DNA from: Paracoccaceae bacterium
Lineage (GTDB): Bacteria > Pseudomonadota > Alphaproteobacteria > Rhodobacterales > Rhodobacteraceae
DNA: 9,398 nucleotides
Direction: 5' to 3'
Assembly (NCBI GenBank): GCA_026984895.1
Contig: JALSRF010000373.1
Span: forward strand, 1 to 9,398
The notes under the pieces were generated by a model. It saw nothing but the letters and a program-made list of their open reading frames with translations, made no database searches and was not told where the DNA came from. Within the stretch, counting starts at the first letter, position 1. Every line of letters starts with the position of its first letter. The translations under genes and the position numbers were made by a program. Of this stretch, positions 1 to 6,755 are shown piece by piece.

Positions 1-808
1 CCGCAGGGTGCGAGCTGCGCCCGAAGGCATCCACGGCAATGCCGTTGTCGATCGCCAGCCCGGCGGCCTCGGCCAGGGCGGTTGCCGGCCGGATACCCAC
101 CCCGACAATCACGAAATCCACCGGCAGTTGCGTGCCGTCGCTCAGCCGTGCGCCGCTCACCCTGGCCTCGCCGCTCAGCGCTTCGAGGCCCACGCCCTCG
201 CGGATATCCACGCCTTCGCGCCGGTGGATCGCGCGGATGAAATCGGCGGTTTCGCGGCTGGCCACCCTCCCGAGGATACGCTCGGCCATTTCCACCAGCG
301 TGACCTTGAGCCCCTTGCGCGCCGCCACCGCCGCGGCCTCAAGCCCGATGTAGCCCCCGCCGACGATCAGCACCCGCCTTCCCGCAACGAACTGCGGCGC
401 CATGGCATCGGCGTCGGCAAGGCTGCGCACGGTATGGACGCCCGCAAGGGTGCCGCCGATCGCCGCTGGCAGGCGGAGGGCAACGGCGCCGGTGGTCAGC
501 GCCAGCCGGTCCCAGTGCAGCGTCCTGTCGCCCAGCGAAACGGTTCTGGCCTCGGGATCGATTCCGCTCACCCGTTCGCCGAGGAGCAGTTCGATCCCCT
601 GGTCGGCGTAGAAACTTTCCGGGCGCAGGAACAGCCGCTCCTTTTCCATTTCGCCCAGCATGTATTTCTTCGACAGCGGCGGGCGCTGATAGGGGGGCAC
701 CGGCTCTTCGCCGATCAGCGTCAGTCGGCCGTCGAATCCGAGCGCGCGCAGCTTGCTCACCAGCGATTGCCCCGCCTGTCCGGCACCGATCACGACAATA
801 TGGCTCAT
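1..808 (-). CDS. FAD/NAD(P)-dependent ferredoxin reductase-like oxidoreductase (C-terminus cut off by window edge)
   Basis: Reading back from ATG at 808 gives 269 open codons that run off the left edge, so the C-terminal third is missing. Residues 4-13 form the FAD-binding Rossmann start (IVVIGAGQAG). YQRPPLSKKY near 40-49 is the usual motif after the first beta-alpha unit of putidaredoxin/rubredoxin-type reductases. A second, NAD(P)H-binding Rossmann motif (VLIVGGGYIGLE) lies at 146-157, and the VIVGVGIRP segment at 233-241 is typical of the family. Members are flavoproteins that pass electrons from NAD(P)H to a ferredoxin or rubredoxin, often for a cytochrome P450 or dioxygenase. No such partner is visible, so the substrate is unknown. 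The start is preceded by an AAAGGGA Shine-Dalgarno-like stretch. The gene begins 77 bp after the acyltransferase stop, on the same strand. The family is confident; the exact acceptor is not. Confidence 0.9.
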   Translation of the reverse strand, partial: MSHIVVIGAGQAGQSLVSKLRALGFDGRLTLIGEEPVPPYQRPPLSKKYMLGEMEKERLFLRPESFYADQGIELLLGERVSGIDPEARTVSLGDRTLHWDRLALTTGAVALRLPAAIGGTLAGVHTVRSLADADAMAPQFVAGRRVLIVGGGYIGLEAAAVAARKGLKVTLVEMAERILGRVASRETADFIRAIHRREGVDIREGVGLEALSGEARVSGARLSDGTQLPVDFVIVGVGIRPATALAEAAGLAIDNGIAVDAFGRSSHPA

Positions 809-885
809 ATCGCGTCCCTTTTGCCTGTTCTGGCGGCAACCATATCGCCTGGCGCATCGGCCCCGCAATCACGGATTGTCAAAAT
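809..885 (-). promoter_or_regulatory. Intergenic gap with a consensus-like -35 element
   Basis: The 77-bp gap before the oxidoreductase contains TTGACA on the minus strand (882 to 877), a perfect sigma-70 -35 hexamer. No convincing -10 hexamer lies 16-18 bp downstream (CGATGC and neighbours), so promoter activity is only a possibility. It would let the oxidoreductase be transcribed separately from the upstream genes. No hairpin with a T-run, meaning no intrinsic terminator, is seen after the acyltransferase. Confidence 0.25.
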
Positions 886-2103
886 TCACCGATCGCCCGG
901 CGCCGGTCCGCCCCCCCGCCGGAACGGGCCGAGCCCGGCAAGCCAGGCGTTTTCGTCGGCAACGGCCGCGCGTTCATCCTCGAGATACCGCTCCACGGCC
1001 GCGCGAAAACCGGGATCGGCGATCCAGTGCAGCGAATGCGTGGTCACCGGCAGGTAGCCGCGGGCGATCTTGTGTTCCCCCTGGGCGCCGGCCTCGATAC
1101 GCGCCAGCCGGTTCTCGATGGCGTAGTCGATCGCGCGGTAGTAGCACAGTTCGAAATGCAGAAACGGATGGTGTTCGGTGCACCCCCAGTAACGCCCGAA
1201 CAGCGCATCGCGTCCGATCAGATTCAGCGCCCCGGCAATCGGCCGGCCATTGTCGAGCGCCAGCACCAACAGCACCTGGTCACGCATGTCTTCGTGCAGC
1301 ATGTCGAAAAAGGCGCGTGTCAGGTAGGGCGTGCCCCATTTGCGCGCGCCGGTGGACTGATAGAAGGCCCAGAAAGCCTCCCAGTGTTCGGGCCGGATAT
1401 CGTCTCCGCTCAGGCTGACGATATCACCGCCAAAGGCCGCGGCCCCGCGGCGTTCGCGCCGGATTGCCTTGCGTTTTCGCGAAGACAGCGTGGCCAGGAA
1501 TTCATCGAAACTGCCGTAGCCGGCGTTCGTCCAGTGAAACTGCTGCCCGGTTCGGTGGAGCAGGCCCATCTGCCGCCCGGCCCGGGTCTCGGCCTCTGTG
1601 CAAAACGTGACATGCAGCGAAGAAAGCTTGTTGTCCGCCGCCAGTTGCACCGCACCGCGGACAAGCGCCGCCCGGCCCGTTGTCTCATGCCCCGGGCGGG
1701 TCAGCAGCCGCCGGCCGGTGACCGGCGTGAACGGCACCGCGATCTGCAGTTTCGGGTAATAGGCCCCGCCCGCGCGTTGCCAGGCATTGGCCCAGGCATG
1801 ATCGAAGACATATTCTCCCTGGCTGTGGGATTTCAGGTAAAGCGGCGCGACGGCGATCACCTGCGCATCGATGCGCACGCTCAAGGGGCGCGGCGTCCAC
1901 CCGGTGCCGTCGCCAACCGACCCCGAGCGCTCCAGCGCCCGCAGGAACCGGTACCCGGTGAACGGATCCGCCCGGCGCGTCGAGGACATGGCTTCGGGAG
2001 CGGCTTCGGGCATGACTTCGGGGGCGGCACAGGCCTCCCAGTCGGTTTCGCCGATTTCCTCGATCGAGCTGTGGCTGCGGATTTCGGCCCGAGTCTCGGT
2101 CAT
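886..2103 (-). CDS. FemAB-like / GNAT-fold N-acyltransferase (COG3146 / PF04339 type)
   Basis: The protein has 405 residues from ATG 2103. It matches my recollection of the predicted N-acyltransferase family once called 'peptidoglycan biosynthesis/recognition'. Visible landmarks are DPFTGYRFLRALERSGSVG (about 46-64), AGGAYYPKLQIAVPFTPVTGRRLL (about 111-134, a hallmark of the family), a basic patch SSRKRKAIRRERR (207-219), and the C-terminal RIEAGAQGEHKIARGY (335-350). Biochemical function is poorly known; the fold suggests acyl transfer from acyl-CoA or aminoacyl-tRNA. The protein looks cytoplasmic, with no signal peptide or membrane segment. An in-frame GTG at 2145 would add 14 residues (MTGQECFHDARES...), but its upstream sequence is poor. 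ATG 2103 also lacks its own good Shine-Dalgarno but overlaps the stop of a short leader ORF. A 12-bp triple repeat adds a Pro-Glu-Ala insert near residues 28-39. It lies 74 bp downstream of the RidA-family gene. Confidence 0.85.
   Translation of the reverse strand: MTETRAEIRSHSSIEEIGETDWEACAAPEVMPEAAPEAMSSTRRADPFTGYRFLRALERSGSVGDGTGWTPRPLSVRIDAQVIAVAPLYLKSHSQGEYVFDHAWANAWQRAGGAYYPKLQIAVPFTPVTGRRLLTRPGHETTGRAALVRGAVQLAADNKLSSLHVTFCTEAETRAGRQMGLLHRTGQQFHWTNAGYGSFDEFLATLSSRKRKAIRRERRGAAAFGGDIVSLSGDDIRPEHWEAFWAFYQSTGARKWGTPYLTRAFFDMLHEDMRDQVLLVLALDNGRPIAGALNLIGRDALFGRYWGCTEHHPFLHFELCYYRAIDYAIENRLARIEAGAQGEHKIARGYLPVTTHSLHWIADPGFRAAVERYLEDERAAVADENAWLAGLGPFRRGGGPAPGDR
1987..2022 (-). repeat. Three 12-bp tandem units inside the acyltransferase gene
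   Basis: On the minus strand the units read CCCGAAGTCATG, CCCGAAGCCGCT and CCCGAAGCCATG. They encode PEVM-PEAA-PEAM, between the WEACA segment and the DPFTGYRFL segment, where family members usually have a shorter linker. The length is a multiple of three, so the reading frame is kept. Confidence 0.85.
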
Positions 2104-2135
2104 CGTGGATTCGCGCGCATCATGAAAACACTCCT
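2100..2135 (-). promoter_or_regulatory. Possible leader ORF with strong Shine-Dalgarno, overlapping the acyltransferase start
   Basis: On the minus strand AGGAG (2135-2131) is followed after 7 bp by ATGATG (from 2123). This opens a 7-codon frame, MMRANPR, ending in a TGA at 2102-2100. That stop overlaps the acyltransferase ATG (2103-2101) as ATGA. The acyltransferase start itself has no clear Shine-Dalgarno, so termination-reinitiation from the leader could supply ribosomes. The arrangement is seen in the sequence; the coupling is inferred. The alternative is that translation starts at the in-frame GTG 2145. Confidence 0.4.
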
Positions 2136-2180
2136 GGCCGGTCACAGGTGCCGGTCAACCCGGCAGGTGTCGGCCGGTCA
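2136..2180 (-). repeat. Short direct repeats in the RidA-acyltransferase gap
   Basis: On the minus strand the 7-mer TGACCGG occurs three times, each followed by C, at 2180-2174, 2157-2151 and 2144-2138. CACCTG occurs twice between them (2169-2164 and 2150-2145). The first copy overlaps the TGA stop of the RidA-family gene and the last ends just before the AGGAG. The role is unknown: it may be replication slippage or a protein-binding site. Confidence 0.5.
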
Positions 2181-2678
2181 TGACAGTTCCCGACCCTGCA
2201 CTGCCGCCGGGCGCTGGCCGATCTGGAAAATGCCCTCGATCTCGACGGCAACGCCAAAAGGCAGCGATGGCGCGCTGACCGCCGAGCGCGAATGCCGGCC
2301 GGCGTCGCCAAGCGCCTCTGCCAGGAAATCGGACGCCCCGTTGATGACCTTCGGCTGGTCGCCGAAATCCGCGGTGGAATTCACGAACCCGGTCAGTTTG
2401 ACCACGCGAACCAGCCGGTCGAGATCGCCATCGCAGGCGGCCTTCACCTGGGCCAGCAGGGCAATCGCGCACATCCGCGCGGCGGCGGCGCCTTGCGCAA
2501 CGTCCATGTCGGCGCCCAGCTTGCCGGTGATCATGCCGTCCGGCCCGATCGGGATCTGACCCGACACGAAAAGCAGATCGCCCACCCGGACATGAGGCAC
2601 GTAATTTGCCGCAGGCGCGGGCGCTTCCGGCAGCGTTACCCCCAATTCGGCAAGGCGGGCTTCGGTTTTCGATGTCAT
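2178..2678 (-). CDS. RidA family protein (YjgF/YER057c/UK114)
   Basis: The product has 166 residues. RidA proteins are small trimeric enzymes. The founding member hydrolyses reactive enamine/imine intermediates made by PLP enzymes such as threonine dehydratase; other subfamilies have different or unknown roles. Visible features are VGDLLFVSGQIPIGPDG (32-48), a conserved RVVKLTGFVNSTADF (91-105), and GRHSRSAVSAPSLPFGVAVEIEG (127-149). Arg131 there sits where the catalytic Arg of RidA is expected and is followed by the usual V-E-I-E strand. It is longer than classic 128-residue RidA, with about 20 extra N-terminal residues, as in the longer subfamily of about 150-residue members. Its precise substrate is therefore uncertain. 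The ATG is preceded by GGAGG at 9 bp. It lies 72 bp downstream of the adaptor gene and is probably cytoplasmic. Confidence 0.93.
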   Translation of the reverse strand: MTSKTEARLAELGVTLPEAPAPAANYVPHVRVGDLLFVSGQIPIGPDGMITGKLGADMDVAQGAAAARMCAIALLAQVKAACDGDLDRLVRVVKLTGFVNSTADFGDQPKVINGASDFLAEALGDAGRHSRSAVSAPSLPFGVAVEIEGIFQIGQRPAAVQGRELS

Positions 2679-2750
2679 GACCTGCAGCCTCCGTTCTTCC
2701 GGTGCAAGCGCAAGCCTAGAACGGAACCGCCCGGGTGGAAACCGGCAAGT

Positions 2751-4085
2751 TCAGCTTTCTCGCAGCGCCCGCGAAAAATAGCGCGTGAACGGGGCAAAAA
2801 GATAGGCCCAGACCGGATGGCTGCCGGTGCTGATGAAAACCCTCGCCGGCAGCCCCGGCAGGATGTCACGCCGTGCCGAAAGCCTGCGCAAGACGTCTTC
2901 CGGCAGATCGACAAACACCTGAAACGCCCGCGCGCCGGTGGCCGGATCGGTCAGGACATCGGCGGAGATCCGGGCGATTCGCGCATCGAACGCGCCGGAC
3001 AGGCCGCCGCCGCGCGCATCGATACCATCGGGCACCAGCCTTACCCTGACCGGCTGCCCGGGATAGACCTTGTCCGCGCGCAGCGGGCTGAGCCGAGCGA
3101 CGATCTTGAAATCGCGGCGCGCCGGCACGATCTCCATCAGGGTTTCGCCAGGGGCGACCACCGTGCTCTCGGCCAGCCCGCCGGGGCGCAGAACCCAGCC
3201 GGCGACCGGGGCGCGCAAGGTACGCGCGGCGATTTTCCCTTTCAGCGCGCGGAGCTGTTCGGCAAGCGTATCCTGGCGGAACTCGACGTCGCGCAGCTGT
3301 TCGATCGCGGCCTGGCGGCGGCGGCTCGCGACGCGGGCATGCTCAAGCTGCAGCTGGGAAATCCTGATGTTTGTCTGCGCCAGTTCCGATTCGTTCGCGG
3401 CGATCCGCCCGTCGAGCACGGCCGCTTCCTTCCGGGAAGCCTGCACCTGTGCAACGGTGGCAAGCCGGCGCGCCTGCAATGCCTCGCGTTCTTCCAGTTG
3501 CGCGGCAGACAGGGCCGCCTGGCTGCGCAACGCCCGAAGCTGCAGCGCAATCCCCTCTGCACGGCGGCGAAGCTGGCCGATCTGCCGGTCCAGAATGTCC
3601 TGCTCCTGGCGAAAGGACACCAGCGCCGCCTCGAACAGGCGGCGTTGTCCGCGCAACACCCGGGCAAGCTGTGCATCGCTTTGCGCGCGGGCAAGAAGAT
3701 CCGGCGCGAATTCGGGTTCGGCCAGGGCGTCGCGCTCAGCCATCAGGCGCGCGCGGCGGGCGCGCAGTTCATCCATCTTCTTGCTTTGAAGAGCATGCTG
3801 CGAGCGCAACGAACTGTCGTCCAGACGCACCAGGATCTGCCCGGCCCGGACCGCATCGCCATCGTGCACCGCAACCTCGACAACCACGCCGCCGTCGGGA
3901 TTCTGGATCTTGCTGTTGGCCTGCGACAGAACCAGGCGGGCGGGCGCGACAAGCGCGCCGGACAGGGAGGCAAGACCCACCCAGCTGCCAAATCCCGCCA
4001 GCAGCACGAATAGCGCGCACACGCCCAACCACAGGTGCCGCCCCATGGCAAGACGTTCGGATCGACCTGCCGCCGCCTTCGTCAT
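2751..4085 (-). CDS. HlyD-family type I secretion periplasmic adaptor subunit
   Basis: The product has 444 residues, the normal size for PrtE/AprE/HlyD-type adaptors. These join an inner-membrane ABC exporter to a TolC-like outer-membrane channel. The layout is a short cytoplasmic N-terminus, one membrane anchor at about 18-38, and a first half-lipoyl segment at about 62-90 (NPDGGVVVEVAVHDGDAVRAGQ, a variant of the family's LEGGIV motif). A long Arg/Gln/Ala-rich coiled-coil region follows at about 95-285, then the second lipoyl half (RAPVAGWV, 291-298), a beta-barrel region, and the family-typical ending GLPARVFISTGSHPVWAYLFAPF. Its ATG overlaps the transporter stop (ATGA, 4085-4082), so the two are translationally coupled and almost certainly partners. 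Neither a secreted substrate nor an outer-membrane channel gene is in the window. Confidence 0.95.
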   Translation of the reverse strand: MTKAAAGRSERLAMGRHLWLGVCALFVLLAGFGSWVGLASLSGALVAPARLVLSQANSKIQNPDGGVVVEVAVHDGDAVRAGQILVRLDDSSLRSQHALQSKKMDELRARRARLMAERDALAEPEFAPDLLARAQSDAQLARVLRGQRRLFEAALVSFRQEQDILDRQIGQLRRRAEGIALQLRALRSQAALSAAQLEEREALQARRLATVAQVQASRKEAAVLDGRIAANESELAQTNIRISQLQLEHARVASRRRQAAIEQLRDVEFRQDTLAEQLRALKGKIAARTLRAPVAGWVLRPGGLAESTVVAPGETLMEIVPARRDFKIVARLSPLRADKVYPGQPVRVRLVPDGIDARGGGLSGAFDARIARISADVLTDPATGARAFQVFVDLPEDVLRRLSARRDILPGLPARVFISTGSHPVWAYLFAPFTRYFSRALRES

Positions 4086-5782
4086 GATGCCTCACCGAGC
4101 GATGCGGCGGGCAGGCGAATCCCGCCGAGCGAACCGCCGCCCTGATCCGCGCGCGGGCGCGGCGATGCCGCGGCGGGCTTGAGAACGCCCCGGTCCAGGT
4201 CAAGATGCCGGTCCGCCAGTGCGCCAACGCGCGGATCCTGCGAAAGGACCACCGCGCATCCCCCGGTGTTTCCTTGCCTGCGGATGACGGCAGAAAGGAC
4301 GGGTTCCCAGTCGGCCCCGAGGTGGGCAAGCGGTTCATCGAGAACCAGAAGCGCCGGTTGAGCGTAGAGCACGCGCGCAAGCGCAATCCGCTGCACCACC
4401 CCGCGCGGCAGGCGGCAGCGCGCCGCGAGAACCGGCGTATCGTAGCCCGCGTCCAGATCGGCGATGTAGCCATGCACGCCGGTCAACCGCGCAAGCGCGC
4501 TCAACCGCGACAGATCGGGGGCCGGATCGAAACACGAAAGGTTCTGGGCAATGGTTCCGTCCAGCAGTTGCGGCGTCTGCGCCAGATACCCCAGCGCCTG
4601 GCGCCCCTCCGGCACCCCCAGAAGGATCCGCCCGCCGGCCCAGTCCCCGGCCCGGTCTCCGGCCCCGGCAAGCGTGCGCGCCAGCCGGGTCTTGCCCGCG
4701 CCGCTCGGGCCGGTGATCGCCACCGCTTCGCCCGACCGGACATGGAAACCGACGGCGCGCAGCACCGGCCGACGCCCGGCGTCGCCGGCAAAGACGGTCA
4801 ACTGTTCGACGCGAAGCCCGGGCGCGGCACGCCGGATGGCCGGCCGGCGCATGCCCGTGCGTTTCCGGCGCAGCAGCCGGCCCAGACGCACCCAGGCCGC
4901 GCGCTGAGCCGCCAGCACGACCAGGTTCTGGCCGATCTGGTCAACCGGAGACAGAACACGCGCCATCAGCACCGTGACGGCGATGATGGCGCCGGCGGTC
5001 ATTTCGTCCTTCAGGACCAGGCCGGCGCCCGCGGCGATGGCAAGCGACTGGAACAGCTGGCGCAGGGTCTGGGCGCCGGTCAGAAACGCGGCCTGCCTGT
5101 CACGCAGACGAATTGCTACATCCTGCACGGGCAGCGCGGTGTCGAGAAGACGCCGCAAGGCGTCGCCCCCGCACAGCTCGGCCGACAGGTCCGGGCGCGA
5201 GAGCATCGTTCGCAGGCGCGCCAGCCCGCTTTCCGGCACGCGCGAGGAAACGGCCAGTGCCGCAAGGGCGGGCAGCAGCAGCGCGACGACGCCCCCAAGC
5301 GCAAGCCACGCAAGCGCCGGGTGGAACAGCGAGATCGCCAGCACGAAGGCCGGCACCCAGGGCAGGTCGAGCAGGGAAACGAACAGCGCAGACGCGAAAA
5401 ACTGCCGGATGCCCTCGATATCGCCCAGCGCCGCGGCGGCCTCGTCGCCGGGGCCACGGGCCTGTTCGATGCGGGCAAGCACCGCCCGGCAAAGCCGATC
5501 CGCCAGCCGTTCGCCAAGGCGCGCAGCGATACGTTTGCGCGCATGATCGAGAATGCCCATGACCAGGAACAGGAAAACCACCAGCCCGCTCAGCGTCACG
5601 AGAGTTTCCATCGATCGCGAAGCGAGAACCCGGTCATAGACCTGCAGTGCGAAGATCGGCCCCGACAAAAGCAGCAGGTTCACGAACACGCCGAACACCA
5701 CGATGGCCGCAATCGGCCCGCGTTCGGCCAGCAGGCAGGCAAGCGGCGTCCCGGCCGGGCCGGTGCGCGCGGCGTCTGTCAC
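4082..5782 (-). CDS. Type I secretion system permease/ATPase (PrtD/AprD-like) with atypical ATPase motifs
   Basis: This is a fused ABC exporter half-transporter of 566 residues from GTG 5782, the usual family size. The transmembrane domain shows helices near 24-44, 60-77, 132-156, 157-178 and 243-275, including RGPIAAIVVFGVFVNLLLLSGP and LLDLPWVPAF. The nucleotide-binding domain has Walker A GPSGAGKT (358-365), a Q-loop YLAQT (Gln402) and Walker B LLVLDE (478-483). The signature is LPRGVVQRIALAR (458-470) instead of LSGGQ, the D-loop is HLGAD, and the switch His is replaced (VVLSQDP, Gln515). The segment between Walker A and the Q-loop is also short. Start choice: the frame stays open to 6067, but that would overlap mlaA and its upstream region. 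GTG 5782 gives VTDAARTG... and has a weak GATGGA upstream; GTG 5803 and 5818 are alternatives. The adaptor gene follows with an ATGA overlap. Confidence 0.9.
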   Translation of the reverse strand: MTDAARTGPAGTPLACLLAERGPIAAIVVFGVFVNLLLLSGPIFALQVYDRVLASRSMETLVTLSGLVVFLFLVMGILDHARKRIAARLGERLADRLCRAVLARIEQARGPGDEAAAALGDIEGIRQFFASALFVSLLDLPWVPAFVLAISLFHPALAWLALGGVVALLLPALAALAVSSRVPESGLARLRTMLSRPDLSAELCGGDALRRLLDTALPVQDVAIRLRDRQAAFLTGAQTLRQLFQSLAIAAGAGLVLKDEMTAGAIIAVTVLMARVLSPVDQIGQNLVVLAAQRAAWVRLGRLLRRKRTGMRRPAIRRAAPGLRVEQLTVFAGDAGRRPVLRAVGFHVRSGEAVAITGPSGAGKTRLARTLAGAGDRAGDWAGGRILLGVPEGRQALGYLAQTPQLLDGTIAQNLSCFDPAPDLSRLSALARLTGVHGYIADLDAGYDTPVLAARCRLPRGVVQRIALARVLYAQPALLVLDEPLAHLGADWEPVLSAVIRRQGNTGGCAVVLSQDPRVGALADRHLDLDRGVLKPAAASPRPRADQGGGSLGGIRLPAASLGEAS

Positions 5783-5867
5783 GAATTGTGTTCCATCAGG
5801 CACGATACCAGGCAGCACTCCGGGCAAGAATGGCGGCGCGCGCCAAAAAATGCGCGAACCTGTGCCG

Positions 5868-5905
5868 ATTAACCACGAATTTCCCTGCCAGAAGGTTAAT
5901 TCTGG
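5868..5905. repeat. Nested inverted repeats, operator-like
   Basis: CCAGAA (5888-5893) and TTCTGG (5900-5905) are a perfect 6-bp inverted repeat around GGTTAA. ATTAACC (5868-5874) and GGTTAAT (5894-5900) form a second perfect 7-bp inverted repeat with a 19-bp spacer, sharing the GGTTAA core. Such dyads upstream of a gene often bind dimeric regulators; the regulator is not identifiable from the sequence. Confidence 0.5.
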
Positions 5906-5912
5906 GGTTTTG

Positions 5913-5922
5913 CAACGCGTTG
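5913..5922. repeat. Perfect 10-bp palindrome CAACGCGTTG
   Basis: CAACGCGTTG reads the same on both strands and lies 3 bp before the TATATAAG stretch, 50 bp upstream of the mlaA start. It is a candidate operator in position to affect mlaA, and possibly the divergent transporter. I do not recognise the motif as that of a specific regulator. Confidence 0.5.
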
Positions 5923-5972
5923 AAATATATAAGACAGGAAATCGGCAGACTTGTTCGAGCAAAGAGCGCAGG

Positions 5973-6755
5973 ATGACATATTCCGAAAAGCTTTCAAGAA
6001 TGCTTTGCGCCAGCCTTCTTGCGGCAACCCTTGCCGGGTGCGCCGGGCCTCGGACCCCTGGCGGCATCTACGACCCGTACGAAGCGCAGAACCGCAAGGT
6101 TCACGAATTCAACCGGTCCGTGGACAAGGCCCTGTTGCGTCCGGTCTCCAATGCCTATGGCGCCGTCCTGCCCGAACCGGTGCGCATCGGCGTTGGCAAC
6201 TTTGCCGAAAACCTTTCGATCCCCGGTTCGGTCCTGAACGACCTGCTGCAACTGAACATCGAGGACGCCCTGCACAACACCGTTCGCTTCCTGGTCAACA
6301 CCACCGTCGGGCTGGGCGGGATTCTCGATCCGGCGACCAAGGCCGGCATCGAGCAGCGCGACAGCGATTTCGGCGAAACGCTGCATGTCTGGGGCTTCAA
6401 GGAGGGCGCCTATGTCGAACTGCCCTTTGCCGGCCCCTCGACCACGCGCGACACGGTTGGAATGGTCGTCGATATCGTGACCGACCCGGTTGCCGTGCTG
6501 CTGCCGGAACCCGAAAAATATGTGGCCCCACTGGCCGGGATGGCATCAAAGATCGGCGATCGGTACCGCTTCAGGACCACTGTCGATTCGATCCTGTACG
6601 AAAGCGCAGACGGCTATGCCCAGGCGCGCCTGCTCTATCTTGAAAACCGGCGGTTTGCACTGGGAAGCGATACCACCGCGGCGCCCGAAGACTCTGCCGC
6701 GACCGATGTGCCCGATATCTACGAAGGATTGTACGATGATCTTGTCCCGCAGTAA
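5973..6755 (+). CDS. mlaA: MlaA (VacJ) family outer-membrane lipoprotein
   Basis: The product has 260 residues. MlaA sits in the outer membrane with a porin and removes misplaced phospholipids from the outer leaflet, handing them to MlaC for return to the inner membrane. The N-terminus is a lipoprotein signal: Lys6 and Arg9, a hydrophobic stretch (LCASLLAATL), then lipobox LAGC with Cys23 as the lipidated residue. Family landmarks follow: YDPYEAQNRKVHEFNRSVDK (33-52), NFAENLSIPGSVLNDLLQ (76-93), NTVRFLVNTTVGLGGILDPA (102-121), DFGETLHVWG (132-141), LPFAGPSTTRD (150-160) and DPVAVLLPEP. ATG 5973 has AAAGAG 6 bp upstream; an upstream open stretch in the same frame adds nothing family-like and would spoil the signal peptide. 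mlaC starts inside its last codons. Confidence 0.96.
   Translation: MTYSEKLSRMLCASLLAATLAGCAGPRTPGGIYDPYEAQNRKVHEFNRSVDKALLRPVSNAYGAVLPEPVRIGVGNFAENLSIPGSVLNDLLQLNIEDALHNTVRFLVNTTVGLGGILDPATKAGIEQRDSDFGETLHVWGFKEGAYVELPFAGPSTTRDTVGMVVDIVTDPVAVLLPEPEKYVAPLAGMASKIGDRYRFRTTVDSILYESADGYAQARLLYLENRRFALGSDTTAAPEDSAATDVPDIYEGLYDDLVPQ

Larger units (their letters stand above)
5783..5972. promoter_or_regulatory. Divergent intergenic region between the secretion operon and mlaA-mlaC
   Basis: These 190 bp should hold the promoters for both directions. The half near mlaA is clearly AT-richer than the flanking genes, with TATATAAG at 5926-5933 as a possible plus-strand -10 region. No matching TTGACA-like -35 sits 16-18 bp upstream, so exact promoters cannot be assigned. 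The part nearest the transporter is GC-rich, with a GGCGCGCGCC palindrome (5835-5844) beside a run of six A. Several inverted repeats lie between 5868 and 5922. Confidence 0.55.

Noticed and set aside
8..1057. Plus-strand frame at the left edge
   Set aside because: The opposite strand encodes a flavoprotein reductase with two Rossmann motifs. The plus-strand product is low-complexity and unrecognisable.
1027..2559. Long plus-strand open frame opposite the acyltransferase
   Set aside because: It is the antisense shadow of a recognised protein, with no domain and no good ribosome-binding context.
2721..2745. GC-rich CCGCCCGGGTGG dyad between the adaptor and RidA-family genes
   Set aside because: The stem is short and imperfect with no T-run, so it does not support a terminator call.
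2292..4013. Long plus-strand open frame opposite the RidA and adaptor genes
   Set aside because: It is Arg/Gln/His-rich with no recognisable domain and lies antisense to clearly recognised proteins. This is typical of GC-rich DNA.
5831..5850. TGGCG-GCGCG-CGCCA hairpin next to six A
   Set aside because: The U-run would be on the wrong side of the stem for termination in the minus direction, and the plus strand has A rather than T after the stem. It is not an intrinsic terminator.
4205..5872. Long plus-strand open frame opposite the transporter
   Set aside because: The composition is biased to Arg, Gln, His and Pro with no motif, and the minus-strand frame has clear ABC transporter motifs.
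5951..5962. Near-palindrome TTGTTCGAGCAA just before the mlaA start
   Set aside because: One base pair is mismatched and the element is close to the Shine-Dalgarno region. It is too short to claim as an operator.
5783..6067. Upstream extension of the transporter frame to 6067 (95 extra residues)
   Set aside because: It would overlap the mlaA start and signal region and the AT-rich divergent region, and the added residues do not resemble the family N-terminus. GTG 5782 gives the normal length.
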